A DNA stretch of 64,000 bases from Chrysoporthe austroafricana (taxonomy: Eukaryota > Ascomycota > Sordariomycetes > Diaporthales > Cryphonectriaceae). Position 1 is the stretch's first letter. The number at the start of each line of letters is the position of its first letter. The DNA lies in NCBI GenBank assembly GCA_001051155.2, contig JYIP02000008.1:2356001-2420000 (forward strand). Direction: 5' to 3'. The notes below the pieces were generated by a model, which saw only the letters and a program-made list of their open reading frames with translations, had not been told where the DNA came from and made no database searches. Made by a program: the position numbers and the translations under genes. Below are positions 1 through 11,894 of this stretch, one piece after another.

Positions 1-1038
1 CGGCCTCCAATGTGCCCATCGTGGTGGCGATCCACGTATGTAGGATTCGGCGCACACTTCTCTCCCTGCCAAGCGAGATCTCCCTCCATGGGATATCATG
101 TCGAGGGGTCCAAAGAATGATGGACTCTATGATCACATCTCGATACCCATGACTCCCTCATCTCCCTGCGCCACTAATTCTCGATCCTTATAGTACTGCA
201 CAGGCACGGGCCAGGGCTACTATTCCGCCTCTCCGTACGCCCAGCTTGCCGACCAATACGGCTTCATCGTCATCTACCCGTCGTCTCCGTACTCGGGCAC
301 CTGCTGGGACGTCTCGTCGAGCGCATCCGAGACGCACGGTGGAGCCGCGGACACCAGCGACATCGTGCAGATGGTCAAGTACACCATCTCGACGTACGGG
401 GCGGACAGCTCCCGTGTGTTCGTCACCGGCAGCTCGTCCGGCGCGATGATGACGAACCTGCTGGCCGCGACGTACCCCGACGTCTTCGCCGCGGGCACGG
501 TTTATTCTGGTGTCCCTGCCGGCTGCTTCTATACCGGCACCGTGGATGGCTGGAACAGCACCTGTGCCCAGGGCCAGAGTATCCACACGCAGGAGGTCTG
601 GACTGACGTTGCGCTGAATATGTACCCTGGATACACAGGTATGACCGCGCGCGCGCGCCCTATGCACGGTGGTTGTTCTAACATACTCCCAGGAGCACGG
701 CCCAAGATGCTGATCTTCCATGGGTCTGCGGACACGACTTTGTATCCTCCAGTAAGTGATGTCACGTTCCATGCTTTACCTGCGCCTGCGTTTCTGGAGT
801 GCAGGTGACCTGCCAGGCTGACAAGTCCGAGCAGAACTTCAACGAGACGATCAAGCAGTGGACCGGCGTCTTCAACTTTTCGCTGAGCCCCGTGCAGACG
901 CAGACGGGGACGCCTTCGTCAGCCTATACGAAGACTACCTACGGCAATGGTAGTGTTGTGGGCATCTACGGCCAAGGAGTCGGCCACACGGTGCCCATCA
1001 TGGGGGATCAGGACATGGCGTGGTTTGGCATCTCTTAG
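1..1038 (+). CDS. CE1-type secreted esterase (acetylxylan/feruloyl esterase-like), 5' end outside window
   Basis: Exons 1-35, 194-638, 693-751 and 805-1038 join in frame across three GT-AG introns (158, 54 and 53 bp) and give the last 256 residues. The first exon reads ...VPIVVAIH and splices directly onto YCTGTGQGY. This is the conserved core of the PHB-depolymerase-like esterase group in carbohydrate esterase family 1, which removes acetyl or feruloyl groups from plant xylan outside the cell. The nucleophile elbow is GSSSG in VFVTGSSSGAMMTN. The likely acid is in FHGSADTTLY and the catalytic His in GVGHTVPIMG. The protein stops soon after the His segment with no cellulose-binding module. 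Signal peptide and start lie upstream of base 1. Acetylxylan and feruloyl esterase activities cannot be told apart from sequence alone. Confidence 0.88.
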
Positions 1039-2450
1039 GCACGCGTCTCCAGGGCTCTGTGGATGCCGGTGCGGAAGCTGAGACTGTTGAGGTGCTGGCC
1101 GTCGCGGTCGCTGTCATATGGCGATTAGATCTGTGTACATGTCATGTTCTCCTGCGCCCTGTCGAACCTTTGCCCACAATTCGAATGGTCCAATATCTGG
1201 TGTGTCCCACGGCGACGTCTCCAGGTTGTTACTGACCCTCGCCGAGAGCCAAAATCACCCGAGTCCATTGCACTGACCTCCGGCCTACAACGGGCAGTGA
1301 AGTCCTCGTGACAGACGAAGCATGATCCTCTCGCCGCCCAGTGACACCACCTACCTAAACCCAGAGCCCTCATGTCCTCGAGGATCATCAGGCCATTCGC
1401 TCTCTTTGCGCTCCCGCCCTCGGATGGGCCCTAGCCTCCTGTCACCTAGAGGGCTCGCCGCGGAGACCTGCCTCGCAGAACCTCTCTTTACCGCCACGCG
1501 CTGAGCGAGGCCTGCCCGTAACGTATCATTTGGTGATCGTCCACACAAGAAGCGCAGGCCTGTCCGGAGCAGGCCGAACGTTGCCGTGACGCTGTGGTTG
1601 ACAATGCCACGTCCTGTGGGGTAGAAGCTCCGGCTCGTATTCAGTCCCTGGTCCGGAGTTCGTCCGAGATTTAGTCGAAACTCAATCCAGCGAGACTCCA
1701 GACTGCTGGGCCGCCAAATTAACGGTACCTGGGGCTATCCCGGGCTAGCTTTCCGCGATCTCGAAAAATTCCACCATATTCCTGGGACGGCGCTCCCCCC
1801 TCCCCCCCGTCCCGACGTGGCAGGTGAGTGGAATAAACAACCGGGGCCCGTCGGTTTCTTATCAGTTCAGAGTCCATACGTACTGGGCAGGGCAACGGAC
1901 GAGTTGTTTCAGCAGGTTTCTTCTCCCCCCATGCATGAGCCTGCTCATTTCTGCCCTGGTGTCTTCCCCTGGGGTGGACCCCCACCGCGACATCGCCAGA
2001 GAACATCTACACATGCCACCAGGGGGGCTGTGTCGCGACGGGTCGACAAGGCTGTCAAAATAGAGTTCCTGGGCGACAACTCAGCCTCTGCGGTCGCCCG
2101 CCCCGCCCGCAGCAACGGTTGATGTGCGCGCTCGCCGAGACTGGACGAACTCTGCCGCCAAGAGTCGTTCTCCTGACTCGGCGCCGTGCTATTTCCGGAT
2201 ACGTGAGGCCAGCCTGGGATACCGACGACACATAGACTTCCGCGCTGAATCGTACCCGTGGAGCCGGCATGGCAGGCATTCCTCGCCCTTCTGCGCCTTA
2301 TCTTGGACGTTCGTCCTCCCGCCTGGCTTCTCTTCTTCCCACTCCAACTTCTGCTTCGACCATCGTCACTCGCTTGCACAGACCGTCCAGTCCCCTCACC
2401 CTCGTTTCGCAAACAACATAGACATACACAAGACAACGTGAGCCGTCACA
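1039..2450. other. Intergenic spacer between CE1 esterase and GPI-protein gene
   Basis: About 1.4 kb. Open frames here are short, overlap on both strands and show no domain or signal peptide. The last 200 bases are pyrimidine-rich, as expected for the promoter and leader of the downstream gene. I see no gene. Confidence 0.6.
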
Positions 2451-3241
2451 ATGGTCTCCTCGCTCGCCCTCCTCGCCCTCGCCTCCGCGGCCGCCGCCCT
2501 CCAGGTCACCTCCCCGACCAAGGACTCCGTCTGGACTGTCGGCGACTCCCAGACCATCACCTGGGACTCGGTCGACTCGGACCAGTCCACCTTCGACATC
2601 TACCTGTCCAACATGGTCAGCTACCCGTCGACGACCGTCCTCCTCGCCTCCGACGTCTCCACCAGCGCCGGCTCCGCGACCATCGACGGCAGCAAGCTGA
2701 CGGCCGGCAACTCGTTCACCATCAACTTCACCAACGGCACCAAGACGGAGCAGATCTACGCGCAGTCGGTAAGCCTCGCGCGCCCTTCCCCCCTCCGCGC
2801 CCCGCCTCCAGGTGCCTGCGCCCCGGGAGGCCGGTCGCGACCTGTTGGGAGAACCTGTGCGCTGACAACGCCCCCCAACAGAACCAATTCAACATCACTG
2901 CGTCGTCCTCGTCGTCCTCGTCGTCCAGCTCGTCCTCGGCGTCCGCCACGGGCACCACCGCCTCGTCTTCTGGTACGGCCACCACCGCCACCACCACTCC
3001 CGCGAGCACGTCCAGCTCGGTGTCTGCCGTGGCCACAGGTGCTAACAGCGTGAACGGCACAGGCTCGTCGTCCGCCACCGGCACCGGCACCGCCGCCTCC
3101 GGCTCGTCCACCGCGTCTTCGTCCTCCACCGGCACCTCCACCGGCTCCGCCAGCACCTCGTCGTCCACCGCCGCCTCCGGCGCCGGCAAGATCCTGGCCG
3201 GCTGGGCGGGTGTCGTCGCGGTCGCCGCGCTGGCCCTGTAA
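2451..3241 (+). CDS. Kre9/KNH-type Ser/Thr-rich GPI-anchored cell-wall protein
   Basis: Two exons (2451-2768, 2882-3241) around a 113-bp GT-AG intron give 225 residues. Residues 1-17 form a signal peptide (MVSSLALLALASAAAAL). It is followed by LQVTSPTKDSVWTVGDSQ and ITWDS, the hallmark of the Kre9/KNH-like N-terminal domain of fungal Ser-Thr-rich glycosyl-phosphatidylinositol-anchored proteins. After NQFNITAS comes about 95 residues of Ser, Thr, Ala and Gly including a serine run, a likely O-mannosylated stalk. The C-terminus is a hydrophobic tail (AGWAGVVAVAALAL) after SGAGK, typical of a GPI addition signal. The expected place is the plasma membrane or wall. The biochemical role of the family in filamentous fungi is not established. 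The intron falls exactly between the folded domain and the stalk. Confidence 0.85.
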
Positions 3242-4159
3242 GGGGCCCGTCGCGGCTCGTAGAGAAATAGGGGCAGCCGAGCCCCCCAGCTGGCCGGCAA
3301 TGGCCTGAGGTCGGCCTCGCGCAGGGCAGATTGTACTAGCTTCCAGCCGCTGGGGGAGGGGCCGTGGGAGAGGGGTCTTTGCAGGCATGTCTTAATGTGT
3401 AATGAATGAGATGCCGTGCTGCACAGCTGTCACGGGCCGACCTACAGCGTGACCTGATCATGTCAGCAAGGTCCTGCCCGTACCCATGCCATCAAGACAA
3501 ATGCTATTTACGTCCCATCTATCTGCTCTGACCAAGTTCCAATGCGACACACCTACATCATGCCTCCGCGGGAGAGCTCCCCATAGGGGAGGTTGTAAGG
3601 CCCAGCAGTAAGCAGGACCGCCCCGTCCCGGGTCTGGCGCGCCATCGACGCCGGGGATGAAAGGGGGGGGGAGGGCTCGGCTCAGATGACGCGCCAAGAA
3701 CCAACGGAGGATCAATCCAGATTACGAGGACAGCACGCGCCTTCGCCATCCTATCCAGATCCAGTCCGTCCTCTTCGGGCCACTCTGTCTCATCTGCCCC
3801 GTTCCTGTCGCCCGAGCTCCCCACCAGCGCGCTCCTGTGATATGACCAGCCCTCTCCGCCTCGCCTGTCCTCCAGGACGCGAGGGCAGACCCGCCTCAAG
3901 CTCGAGGTCGATTCCCCCACAGAGCGGGCCTCTGGAGCAACGGCGCAAGCCGAGGGGGACGAGATGATGTACAGAGCCTCGGCCCGACGGGCCCACCTGA
4001 CCGGCAGGATAGTACTATCGATAGTAAATCACCCTGCCCTTCCTTCGCCTAAGCTGAGGCGCGCGACGGCTGGTGCGAGTTCTCATGATGATCCCGAGAC
4101 GGAACATGCAGCCCGCAGAGGTACAGGACCAGAGACTCGAGGTCTCTGTGCACCATGAA

Positions 4160-4179
4160 GGTTGCCCTGTGGGGCAACC
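4160..4179. repeat. Perfect 7-bp inverted repeat (hairpin)
   Basis: GGTTGCC at 4160-4166 is followed after 6 bases by its exact reverse complement GGCAACC at 4173-4179. No T-run or gene is adjacent, so a role is unknown. Confidence 0.7.
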
Positions 4180-5398
4180 TCAGACAGAAGAAGCCTGCGG
4201 GTCGTGCTATGGTAGTAGACCTAACGTCGCCCAGCGAGACATCGGGTGTGTCTCACCCGCTACCACGTGGCGGTAAGGTCGGGTCTAGAACAGAGGCCCG
4301 GCAGCCGGGGTGTTGCGGGAGCATCTGGCGCCGGGGGACGAGGTGTCTTCGGGATGCCAACGGTGTGGTGAAGCCAGGGGGGCGGGAGGCTGCCGTCGTC
4401 ATTTTCTTGCGAGCCGGCCACTGGTCGAGATCCATGACCCTCCCCCACTGTCAAGTGCTGCTGTTGTTGTTGTGGTGGTGGTATTGAATCTCGACTTCTG
4501 CCAGACGCGGAACCCTCCGTATATCGGTGAAAAACCTCTTGGCGACGTAAAAAAAAAAGGCCGAATCTTACACAAGCGACCCAAAAAAGACCCCGGTTGG
4601 GGGCCGTTGGGACAGCGTGCGCCCTGCAGGATGGCGGTGGTGGTGTGGGCACGCGGTGGTGGTGGTGGTGGATGGGCCTGCACAGGCCCGCACCTCCAAC
4701 AGCGGAGGCGCGGCCCCACTGCATGTCGACAAGGCGCCTCCACTCGAGAGATGCGCCTAGATAAGAAAAGGCAGATAAGATAAGTTTCGAGTCCTCAGCA
4801 CGCCTAGTAGTGGTAAGCACTGCTGCTTGCTATTCACGGGGCATGCTGGCATAGTACCATAACCATAGCAAGTACGTACTTGTGGTTCGGGCCGGAGTAT
4901 CACTTCGCATGGGACGGACCAAACGGAGTCAGGTGCTCCTCCTGGGCGTCCCTCCTCCCCCTCGTCGACAATCCATGGCGAGGACTTCTGGATAAAGGAC
5001 GGGCGCAGATAATACCAAGACGGCGTATTGTTCGTCTCGAAAGGGAAGAGGCGGGGGAGGGAAGCTCGAGCCGCGAGGTGACACGTCCCTGCTGCTCAGG
5101 CCACTTTCTGCAGCGCTGTGCTGTGCTGTCACGGCCGTTGGTGGCCTGCGGCGCACTGCGCACTGGGGGGAGGGGCCGCGATGGGGTCTGAGGTGCAGGC
5201 GTCGTCGCCGTCGCGAGAATTTCCAGGAAACTTCTGTCGAGGTTGCAGGCGAGCGCAGACGAGGGCCGCCGCTACTGAGTAGGCCAGGGGACCCCACGGA
5301 GGGGCGCGCGCCGCCATTGGCTGCGTCTGGCGGTGAAATTGCACCCGGTGGGGCTGCAATATTGCCTCATCGGGGCTAGATCGCTGGGGTTCCCCATC

Positions 5399-5617
5399 GC
5401 CGCCCAGCAGCGCCCAGCAACGCCCCCAGCGCCGCCCAGCACCAGCGCCCCAGGCTGGCGGGCCTGGCCAACCAGCGCAGCGCCAGCCGTGGCCGCTGGC
5501 CAGCGGCCTGCAGCCGGTGGCCATGTACTGTAGTACCCGCCCGGGTCCGGTCGGCCGGTCAGTTGCCAGTGCAGGCCCTGCAGGCCCTGCAGCACCGCAC
5601 CTGGCACCTGGCACCTG
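5399..5617. repeat. Cluster of short GC-rich tandem repeats
   Basis: Irregular repeats of a GCGCCCAGCA-like unit occupy about 5399-5455. CAGGCCCTG is repeated with a 9-bp period at 5572-5592, and GCACCTG occurs three times in tandem at 5597-5617. The cluster lies about 1 kb upstream of the HMG-CoA reductase start. Confidence 0.75.
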
Positions 5618-6640
5618 GCTAGGCCAACCCTGGCGCCCTGGGGGGACGGCAATGGGCCGCCAGTGGATGGCGTAGCAGGCCTCGTCTATCCCACTCTCCA
5701 ATCTCGAAATCTTTCTTCTTGGGTCCATGTCCCAACAGCGATCAACCCTCGAGGCGCTCTCCCCTATCCTCCCTCCCCCCCAACTCCTTCACGCCGGCGC
5801 CTTTTCTCTGCAGTGTCGCCGCCGTCGTCGACGTCCCTCGATCGGACTTCGCGACAGCATCTCCCCTCTCTCGTCTCTGAGCCGACGCCTCTGTCCTGCT
5901 GCCTCTCCCTGTTCTCTGGTGGCGCGCGCGCTGCATGACGTGAACGCGGCGTCTGGAAATTGACTCGCACTACACCTCACCTCCTCCGCCTCCTCCTCCT
6001 CGCCGGCCATCAATTAGCCTCCTCGGCCGTCAGCCTCCTCCGTCACACCTCGGCATCTGTCTGGATCTGGGCCGCGATCTCGCGCCCTGGTCTCGCCTCT
6101 GCCCAGCTGCGCGCCGTCTCGAGCCCCCGAGCGAGCAGCAGCCCAGCGATCGGCTCCGTGGCGATATTCCGCTCGCTGTCTCGGAACATTGTGTGCCTCC
6201 TGCAGGGCCGACCAGGACAGGACGGACTGCGTGGTGCTGACAGCAGTCGACCTCAAGTGGTAAGCAGCTAGTCGAGCCCCCCCTCAGACGTGCTGCCTCG
6301 CATCTCCGCCTCGGTGGATTTGAGGGAGCAGGAGCCGGCGTCGTGGCCCCCCCCCCCGTCATCCATCTCGTGCTTATCATGAGCACGAGTCCCCTAGCCT
6401 GGTCTCTGCGTCCTTGTGCGCTGCTGTTCCCCCTTCTCCTCCCCCAAGGCCTCACGCTCTCGGCTTGGGCCTTCCTGCCTCCCATGCGCCCGTTGCTCCC
6501 AGTCCGGCGTCTTGCTCACCAGGCTTGATAGGTCCCTCCTCGACCCCAGACGATCCGCCAGCCGATCCTGCGAGCCCCTCCTGCAGATGCCTTCGCTCTA
6601 GGCCCCTTTCTAAACCGAACACACCGCTGGTCTCTTCAAC

Positions 6641-9600
6641 ATGATCGCCTCCTCCCTCCTCCCGTCCCGATTCAGGGGCGAGCAGCCTGCCTCCAAGGCA
6701 GAGCCTCCCTCTTGGCTCAACACCAAGATATCGCCGTTCCTCCAGGTCGTCTCCAAGCTGACCGCCTCGCACCCCATCCATACTGTTGTCGTGGTCGCCC
6801 TGCTGGCCAGCTCGAGCTACCTCGGGCTGCTCGAGGAGAGCCTGTTCGATGCCACCCGGACCGTCAGGAAGGCCGACTGGGCGTCCCTGGCCGAGGGCAG
6901 TCGTAGCCTTCGTGCCGGCCCCGACTCGAACTGGAAGTGGCAGACCTGGGACTCGGACGCCCAGATCGCCAAGGACGCCGACCACCTCGCCCTGCTCACC
7001 TTCGTCTTCCCCGAGTCCTTCTCGAGCGACGCGCCCAGGACCGCCGAGTCCCTCAAGACCATCCCGATCCCGCAGAACCTGTCCATCACGCCTCTCCCGT
7101 CCACCTCCAACTCCCTGACCGCCTACTCGCAAGAGATGTCCGTGGCCCTTGCCGTGCCCTACGACCAGGCCCCCGAGTTCCTCGCCGCCGCGCAGGAGCT
7201 CCCTGGCGAGGTCCCCAGCCAGGAGACGAGAGACACCGCCGATGGCGAGGAGAACAAGATGTGGATCATGAAGGCCGCCCGGGTCAACCCCCGGAGCAGC
7301 ATTGCCCGCTGGGCGCACAACGCCTGGTACGATTTCATCGACCTGCTCAAGAACGCCGAGACGCTCGACATCATCATCATGGTCCTCGGCTACATGTCGA
7401 TGCACCTGACCTTCGTGTCCCTCTTTCTGTCCATGCGCCGCCTCGGCTCCAATTTTTGGCTCGCCGCAAGCACCCTCTTCTCCTCGGCCTTCGCCTTCAT
7501 GTTCGGCTTGATCGTCACCACCAAGCTCGGCGTCCCGATCTCGATGGTCCTGCTCTCCGAGGGCCTGCCGTTCCTGGTTATCACTATCGGGTTCGAGAAG
7601 AACACCACGCTTACCCGCGCTGTCCTGAACCACTCGATTGAGCACAAGGCTGCGCAGGCCAAGAAGGGCAGGGACTACAAGATCGAGAACTCCAACGCCA
7701 TCCAGTCTGCCATCCAGGTCGCCATCCGGGAGAAGGGCTTCGACATCGTCAAGGACTACGTCATAGAGATCGTCGTCCTTGTCATTGGCGCCGCCTCCGG
7801 CGTTCAGGGAGGCCTGCAGCAGTTTTGCTTCCTCGCCGCCTGGATCCTGTTCTTCGACTGCGCCCTGCTCTTCACCTTCTACACCGCTATTCTCTGCATC
7901 AAGCTCGAGATCAACCGCATCAAGCGCCACGTCGAGATGCGGCGCGCCCTCGAGGACGACGGCATCAGCCACCGCGTCGCTGAGAATGTGGCCCAGAACA
8001 ACGACTGGCCCAGGGCCGACGGCAGAGGCCAGCCCGGTACCTCGCTGTTCGGCAGAAAGATCAAGAGCACGAGTGTCCCCAAGTTCAAGCTTCTCATGGT
8101 CGGCGGGTTCGTTCTTATCAACGCGATCAACCTCTGCACCATCCCGTTCCGCGACACCGACTCCTTGTCGAATATCTCATCCTGGGCTGGCGGTCTTGGC
8201 GGTCTGGTCGCCACCCCGCCCGTCGACCCGTTCAAGGTCGCCTCCAACGGGCTGGACAGCATCCTGGCGCAGGCCACTGCCAACAGCCAGGAGGTGGTGG
8301 TCACCATCCTCACGCCGATCAAGTACGAGTTGGAGTTCCCGTCCGTGCACTACGGCAAGGATGCTGAGAAGGCCCCCGAGGACGTCGAAGACATGGGCTA
8401 CGGGATGGGCGGCCGAATGGTCGGGGGCGTCCTCAAGAGCCTGGAGGATCCGGTGCTGTCCAAGTGGATTATCATCGCTCTGGCCCTGAGCGTCGCTTTC
8501 AACGGGTATCTGTTCAACGCTGCCAGGTGGGGGATCAGGGACCCCAACGTCCCCACCCGCCCGATTGATATCAAGGAGCTTGCCCGCGCCCAGAAGTTCA
8601 ACGATGCCGACGCGACTCCCGTCACGAGCAGCTTCGAGAGGCCCTCGCGTACGTCCACCGCAGAGATGATGCCCCCTACGCCAGCCCCGACCGATGACGA
8701 GTCCGACATTGCGGCTATCCAGCGCAAGGCCTCCACTACGTCTGTCGCATCCGAAGCCCCATCCCGTCCCTACGCCGAACTCGAGAAGCTGCTCGCTGAG
8801 AAGCGCATCGTTGAGATGACGGACGAGGAGATCATTGGCCTCGCGCTCAAGGGAAAGGTGCCTGGGTACAACCTGGAGAGGGCTCTGAAGGACACCACCC
8901 GCGCCGTCAAGATCCGCCGCGCCATCATTGCCCGGACCAAGGCCACCACGGACATCACCAGCTCTCTCGAGCGATCCAAGCTTCCGTATCAGGGCTATAA
9001 CTGGGACCTAGTTCTTGGCGCCTGCTGTGAGAACGTCATCGGATACATGCCCCTTCCTGTCGGTGTTGCTGGACCTCTTGTCATTGACGGGCAGAGCTTC
9101 TTCATCCCGATGGCCACGACCGAGGGTGTCCTGGTCGCCAGTGCAAGCCGTGGCTGCAAGGCCATCAACGCTGGCGGTGGCGCTGTCACTGTTCTCACCG
9201 GCGACGGCATGACCCGAGGACCTTGTGTGACCTTCGAGACCTTGGAGCGCACTGGTGCCGCCAAGCTGTGGCTCGACTCCGAGGCCGGCCAGACCGTGAT
9301 GAAGGATGCTTTCAATTCGACCAGCCGCTTCGCGCGGCTTGAGTCGATGACATCTACCATCGCGGGCACAAACCTGTACATACGCTTCAAGAGCCGAACG
9401 GGCGACGCCATGGGTATGAACATGATCTCAAAGGGCGTCGAGCACGCACTCCACGTCATGGCCACGGAACACAACTTCGCGGACATGCAGATCATTTCAC
9501 TGTCCGGCAACTACTGTATCGACAAGAAGCCTGCTGCGATCAATTGGATCGAGGGCCGAGGCAAGAGCGTCGTCGCCGAGGCCATCATCCCTGGCGACGT

Positions 9601-10212
9601 GGTCAAGTCTGTGCTCAAGACGGATGTGGATTCTCTGGTCCAACTCAACATCGACAAGAACCTGATCGGCTCCGCGATGGCAGCCAGTGTGGGAGGATTC
9701 AACGCGCATGCCGCGAACCTTGTGGCGGCCATCTTCATTGCAACGGGCCAGGATCCGGCGCAGGTTGTGGAGAGCGCCAACTGTATCACCATCATGAAGA
9801 AGTGAGTTGCTCCGTATGCCCTTGATAACCTGAACGCAGACTAAAACATGACACCAGTCTCCGCGGCTCCCTCCAGATCTCTGTGTCGATGCCTTCCATC
9901 GAAGTTGGTACGCTTGGTGGCGGCACCATCCTGGAGCCCCAATCTGCCATGCTTGACATGCTCGGCGTGCGTGGCGCGCATCCCATCACGCCCGGCAAGA
10001 ACGCGCAGCAACTCGCCCGCGTTGTGGCTGCGACCGTGCTGGCCGGCGAGCTGTCGCTCTGCAGCGCGCTCGCCGCGGGCCATCTGGTCAAGGCGCACAT
10101 GGCGCATAACAGATCCGCCCCGCCAACACGGTCGAGCACACCAGCACCGCCGCCAGGCCTGACGATGACGAGCGTGGCGAGCCAGGCTGCCTTGGACAGG
10201 GCGAAAAGGTAG
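6641..10212 (+). CDS. hmgR: 3-hydroxy-3-methylglutaryl-CoA reductase, class I, sterol-sensing
   Basis: Exons 6641-9801 and 9858-10212 (56-bp intron) encode 1171 residues, normal for a filamentous-fungal HMGR. The enzyme reduces HMG-CoA to mevalonate with 2 NADPH and controls the sterol/isoprenoid pathway from the ER membrane. The N-terminal half carries the membrane domain, with a sterol-sensing-type block of transmembrane segments at about residues 240-400. A polar linker (about 650-715) leads to the catalytic domain. Visible landmarks are [17 protein letters not shown] (about 797), the catalytic Glu in TTEG (about 827), DAMGMNM of the cofactor site (about 922), GTLGGGT (about 1072) and the catalytic His in [11 protein letters not shown] near the C-terminus. 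The intron interrupts the Asn codon of [11 protein letters not shown]. The read-through stop just inside the intron confirms that it must be spliced. An open frame antisense to the first half is a codon-bias shadow. Confidence 0.97.
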
Positions 10213-11894
10213 TCGTCCGAGTCTATGCAAGTAGCTGGCCGACTTGGGGCGTTTCGAGGTTGAATCTGAAGGGACTCAGTATACTCATAGCACACGTAGA
10301 CGCGCAAGCGCCTTTTGGATCACGGCCCAGCATGCGGCCCGAACTACAGCAACGCAAAGCTCGCCCACAGCGCCGAGGCCTTGGTTATAAAGTATACATA
10401 CAGCCGCGCTGCAGCCGCCGGGAGAGAGAGTCTATTGGCCCTGGATGGTCTTCCCTAATGCCTTTCACCGTGTACATATGAAGCATAGACAATCCAAGAT
10501 ACTTACACATATATCCTTGACCCCGGGAGGAGATCCACTCAAGACTCGGATCCATACAAACCGTGACGGGTGGGATGATCTACAGTGCGTGCTTGGGCCA
10601 CATTTGTGACTTATTGAAGGGGCGCGCGATGTCGATCACGGAAATCGCCGCCAGGTTGGATGATAAGCTTAATTCTTTACAAGCTTGCCGAGATTATTAC
10701 CCTTGGCATAGCTTCAGAGACGGGACGTTATATGCGCCATTCATGTTCTACACATGGGAACAAGGCCAAGACTCCAGGGCTCCAGCGTCGAGATGTCGAG
10801 CCTCGTTACGGGACGGGCGTGCCGTAGGATCTCTGGTGAGAGCGCGCGGCCCCCATCCGAGTAATTACCTCCCTGCCCGGCCAGGTGCTGTGGCATGCCG
10901 AGCCGAGGGGGTCCAGCTGCAGCAGCCCGTGTGCCGTGCCCCGGCACGTCCGCGTCCGTGCTGCTGGCGTCTGGTGGTAAACCGCCCCCCCCCCCTTTCA
11001 CCCCGGGGCCCCAGCCAGGTGTGCCGGCCGCACTAGATTCTCCAGCTCACGCTTCCAATACCGCCATCCCGGAGGGGCCGAGTCACTGCGCGTGCTCGCC
11101 CTCCGCAGGATGCAGTTCGTTCATGCATGCAGAGGCGATCGGTGTGGCCACCCGGGGGAAGGGAGGGTGGTGAGGAGGGAGTGGGTCCATCTGCACCTCC
11201 GACATCAGATGAGGCTATTCCGAAACGTCGAGGCGGCGGGGGAGAGGGGGCCGGCGAAACACTTTAGCTGCACGCACACAGACGAGCAGGCTATTGATTC
11301 CGCGTGGGAGGAGGGAAAAAGAAACAATGGAAAGAAAGGTGGGCGACCTGCGCTGGTCTCCGTTTTCCGTCCTGTCGTCTACGTCTCTCTCTCTCTCCCG
11401 CTCTCTTTTCACCCCTCTTCTCTCTTTCGAGAGACGGTCCCTATTCTGAACAGGTTTTTCCCTTTGGATGACGCCCGGGGCTCTCCGGCTGAAAGAAAGC
11501 CTGCACAGACGCGCTCATCGCCCTCTCCGGCTGGTTTCTGAGGGGTGCTGGCCACGGTCCCCCTCCCGCCCCTGGCTCGCCTGGCGACATCTCGAGGCCC
11601 TCGACGGCATTGATTGTTCGTCTTTCTTTCCTGGCTGGCCACACCGCGCTTCTCCGCTCTTCATGTCTCGAGGTGGCCCGGGCCCCATCCGTCCGTTCGC
11701 TTGCGCAGTAGGATCCACGGCGCGCGCTCGGCCCTGATGACCTGAGAGAGGGACACGCTTCTCCATCCTCACGGTCGCGTATACGCACGCTCGTTTATTC
11801 CTTATTATTATTATTTTTTTTTTCTATGTGGAGGCCTATTACGTGACACTCTGGCCTGTCTTTTGTTTCTCTTCTACCGCGAGTTGATCTCGAG
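10213..11894. other. Intergenic spacer, HMGR to cupredoxin gene
   Basis: 1.7 kb with only short competing frames on both strands and no domain. A C/T-rich stretch (about 11380-11430) and a T-rich run with TTATTATTATTA (about 11800-11823) precede the cupredoxin start and probably belong to its promoter or leader. No gene seen. Confidence 0.6.

Larger units (their letters stand above)
3242..6640. other. Long GC-rich spacer and probable HMG-CoA reductase leader
   Basis: 3.4 kb without a supportable gene. Overlapping frames on both strands carry no recognisable domain. It holds a perfect 7-bp hairpin near 4160, GGT/TGG-rich runs (about 4470-4490 and 4650-4672), and a block of short tandem repeats (5399-5617). 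From about 5690 to 6640 the plus strand is pyrimidine-rich (C/T), as fungal promoters and 5' leaders often are. Several ATGs (for example 5663, 5727, 5960, 6343) would be upstream ORFs if transcription starts that far out. The transcription start is not determinable here. Confidence 0.5.

Noticed and set aside
4260..5728. Several 110-200 codon frames upstream of HMGR on both strands
   Set aside because: Simple-sequence translation (His, Pro, Gly runs) from GGT and GCC repeats; no domains and strong overlap with each other.
6452..7972. 506-codon minus-strand frame overlapping the start of HMG-CoA reductase
   Set aside because: Shadow of codon bias; composition is Gly/Glu/Leu repeats with no domain, and HMGR is unambiguous.
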